NCBI GenBank assembly: GCA_016234495.1 | Contig: JACRBI010000030.1 | Location: forward strand, 62,001-126,000 | DNA: 64,000 nucleotides | Direction: 5' to 3' | From: Chloroflexota bacterium | Lineage (GTDB): Bacteria > Chloroflexota > Anaerolineae > Anaerolineales > Villigracilaceae | Part shown: piece by piece, positions 62,531 to 64,000 of the stretch | Layout of the letters: the number at the start of each line of letters is the position of its first letter | How positions within the stretch are numbered: position 1 is the stretch's first letter | Translations under genes and position numbers: made by a program | The notes under the pieces: model-generated | Told to the model about the DNA's origin: nothing | The model's database searches: none | What the model saw: only the letters and a program-made list of their open reading frames with translations

Positions 62531-64000
62531 AAAAAATAATAAATTGCTGGCTGGCATTCTGACGACCGCCCTGTTCATCACATCCTGCAACCTGCAAAGA
62601 CCATTCCCGACCCTGCTGATCAACCCTGCCACAAGCCAATCTGAAAATTCAGCAGCGCCTGTTTCAGCCCAAACGCCTTTACCAACCCGCACAACCTACG
62701 TCCCCGGCGAATTGGTGGATTACACCGCGCAGGACGGCGACACGCTTCCCGCGCTCGCGAAACGATTTAACACTTCGGTCGCAGAGATCATGCAAGCCAA
62801 CCCGCAGATTCCCAGCGATGCGACCACCATGCCGCCGGGCATGCCCATGAAGATTCCAATTTATTATCTGGCTTTGTGGTCAAGCCCCTTCAAGATCCTC
62901 CCCGATCATGCATTTGTCAACAGCCCAACCTCCATCGGGTTTAATACTGCAGCCTTCGTCGAGTCCCAACCCGGCTGGCTGAAAGATTACCGCGTCTATG
63001 TCAGTGGTGAATGGCGTTCCGGCGCCGAGATGGTGGATTACATTGCCACCAACTACAGCATCAGTCCGCGGTTGCTGCTTGCAATTTTGGAATATCAAGG
63101 CGGCGCGCTGACCCAACCAGAGATTCCGGAAAAGAAGAATCTGCTCGGGTTGAAACGCCAGTTCTGGACATCCCATTATCTTCAACTAGTGCTGGCCGCA
63201 AACGAACTCAACAACGGATTTTATGGCTGGCGGGCGGGAACCCTGCTTGAATTTAAAGATGTGGATGATTTTCTGATCAGACCCGACCCGTGGCAGAATG
63301 CCGCATCTGTCGCGATTCAATATTACTACTCGAGAATTTTTGCCGGGGATCCTTACGCGCTCGCCACTGGACCTGAGGGATTCGCGCTGACCTACTCAAA
63401 AATTTTCGGCGACCCGTGGAGCGACTCCACAATTCTCATCCCCGGCAGTTTGCAGCAGCCCGCGTTTCGCTTTCCATTCCCGGACAATCAAATCTGGTCG
63501 TACACCGGCGGACCGCACACCGGCTGGGGCACAGGCGAACCGTTCGCGGCGGTAGACTTCGCGCCGCCTGCCGAAAAATCGGGCTGCGTCGCCGCAGGGA
63601 ATGATAATTTCTCCGTCGCCATGGCAGACGGTTTGGTTGTACGTTCCAGCGCGGATGGTATCGCGCTCGACCTCGATAAAGATGGCGACGAGCGCACAGG
63701 CTGGGTCATCTTTTACCTGCATCTCGCGGCTGAGCAGCGCGCGCCGCTTGGCGCAGAGTTAAGCGCCGGCGACTTGATTGGTTACCCATCCTGCGAAGGC
63801 GGCCACTCAACGGGCACACATGTGCATATCGCGCGAAAATATAACGGAGAGTGGCTCGTCGCCGATAGCGCCATCCCGTTCAATATCAATGGCTGGATCG
63901 TACACAACGGCAGCCGCGATTACCTCGGGACGTTGACCAAAGGCAGCGCAATCGTCACCGCTTGCGACTGCTCCGACGCAGACAGTTCCATAAGTTCAGC
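62523..64000 (+). CDS. LysM/M23 lipoprotein 3, 3' end outside the window
   Basis: ATG 62523 overlaps the previous stop by 8 bases and the frame stays open to the window edge, giving about 492 visible residues. The protein has a lipobox FITSC, a Pro/Thr stalk, LysM at ~62-108 (YTAQDGDTLPALAKRFNTSVAEIMQANPQI), and the middle motif ISPRLLLAILEYQGG. An M23-like domain follows with TGGPHTGWGTGE, AVDFAPPAEKSGCV and THVHIARKYNGEW. In the middle motif Gln replaces Glu as in copy 1. It completes the tandem triplet. The missing C-terminus may be short, since the copies end near this point. Confidence 0.88.
   Translation, partial: MNKKNNKLLAGILTTALFITSCNLQRPFPTLLINPATSQSENSAAPVSAQTPLPTRTTYVPGELVDYTAQDGDTLPALAKRFNTSVAEIMQANPQIPSDATTMPPGMPMKIPIYYLALWSSPFKILPDHAFVNSPTSIGFNTAAFVESQPGWLKDYRVYVSGEWRSGAEMVDYIATNYSISPRLLLAILEYQGGALTQPEIPEKKNLLGLKRQFWTSHYLQLVLAANELNNGFYGWRAGTLLEFKDVDDFLIRPDPWQNAASVAIQYYYSRIFAGDPYALATGPEGFALTYSKIFGDPWSDSTILIPGSLQQPAFRFPFPDNQIWSYTGGPHTGWGTGEPFAAVDFAPPAEKSGCVAAGNDNFSVAMADGLVVRSSADGIALDLDKDGDERTGWVIFYLHLAAEQRAPLGAELSAGDLIGYPSCEGGHSTGTHVHIARKYNGEWLVADSAIPFNINGWIVHNGSRDYLGTLTKGSAIVTACDCSDADSSISS

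Overview
The window looks like a chromosomal segment of an uncultured Chloroflexota bacterium, most likely class Anaerolineae. This is an inference from gene content: isopentenyl phosphate kinase, a long-form formate-tetrahydrofolate ligase, many Thr/Pro-rich lipoproteins, TPR proteins, Asp23 next to fabG/nusB/tat, and dispersed short palindromic repeats. GC looks moderate and even throughout. There is no transposase, integrase, phage gene, CRISPR array or rRNA. One tRNA is present, tRNA-Pro(CGG).

Layout. 1-4952: five TPR-type genes on the + strand, three built from the same ~100-residue cassette. 5098-9453: two membrane-anchored SPFH/Band 7-like paralogues, then psuG and an SRPBCC protein. 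9480-10779: thioesterase and a membrane protein (-). 10885-15296: isopentenyl phosphate kinase, fhs with a Lys/Ala-rich extension, and an amidase. 15349-26144 is a long - strand block: secreted proteins, a formylglycine-generating-enzyme-like lipoprotein, a TPR/transglutaminase-like membrane protein, tRNA-Pro, an M32 carboxypeptidase, and a MacAB-type export operon ending in an SH3-domain lipoprotein. 26544-34108 (+): a GltD-like flavoprotein, then a tightly coupled group (membrane metallopeptidase, thioredoxin-fold/cyclophilin fusion, PrsW-like protease, trmI), a TPR/zinc-ribbon protein and a Nudix hydrolase. 34199-36217 (-): bL25, a repetitive membrane protein, PaiB. 36449-47332 (+): spermidine-synthase-like membrane protein, DUF1461 protein, the fabG-asp23-nusB-tatA-tatC operon, a large carbohydrate-related lipoprotein, penicillin acylase. 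47513-51989 (-): VanZ, DedA, small membrane protein, S9 peptidase, mnmA. 52166-57362 (+): amidohydrolase plus a peptide-type ABC importer without ATPase genes. 57458-59059 (-): VWA lipoprotein. 59280-64000 (+): three tandem LysM/M23 cell-wall hydrolase-like lipoproteins, the last cut by the window edge.

Cross-cutting patterns. (1) At several genes a TATAAT-like box lies only 6-10 bases before the start codon with no Shine-Dalgarno, which suggests leaderless transcription. Three of these share a 16-base block ahead of the box, and two of the three form divergent palindromic promoter regions. (2) At least eight intergenic palindromes belong to short repeat families, and one palindrome lies in frame inside the penicillin acylase gene. 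(3) The same AGTGACAGTCACC hairpin is used three times as a terminator-like element. (4) Many proteins act at the cell surface (lipoproteins, Tat, M23, S9, VWA). I found no clearly new defence or mobile system. The best candidates for new biology are the shared leaderless promoter element, the SPFH pair and the LysM/M23 triplet.
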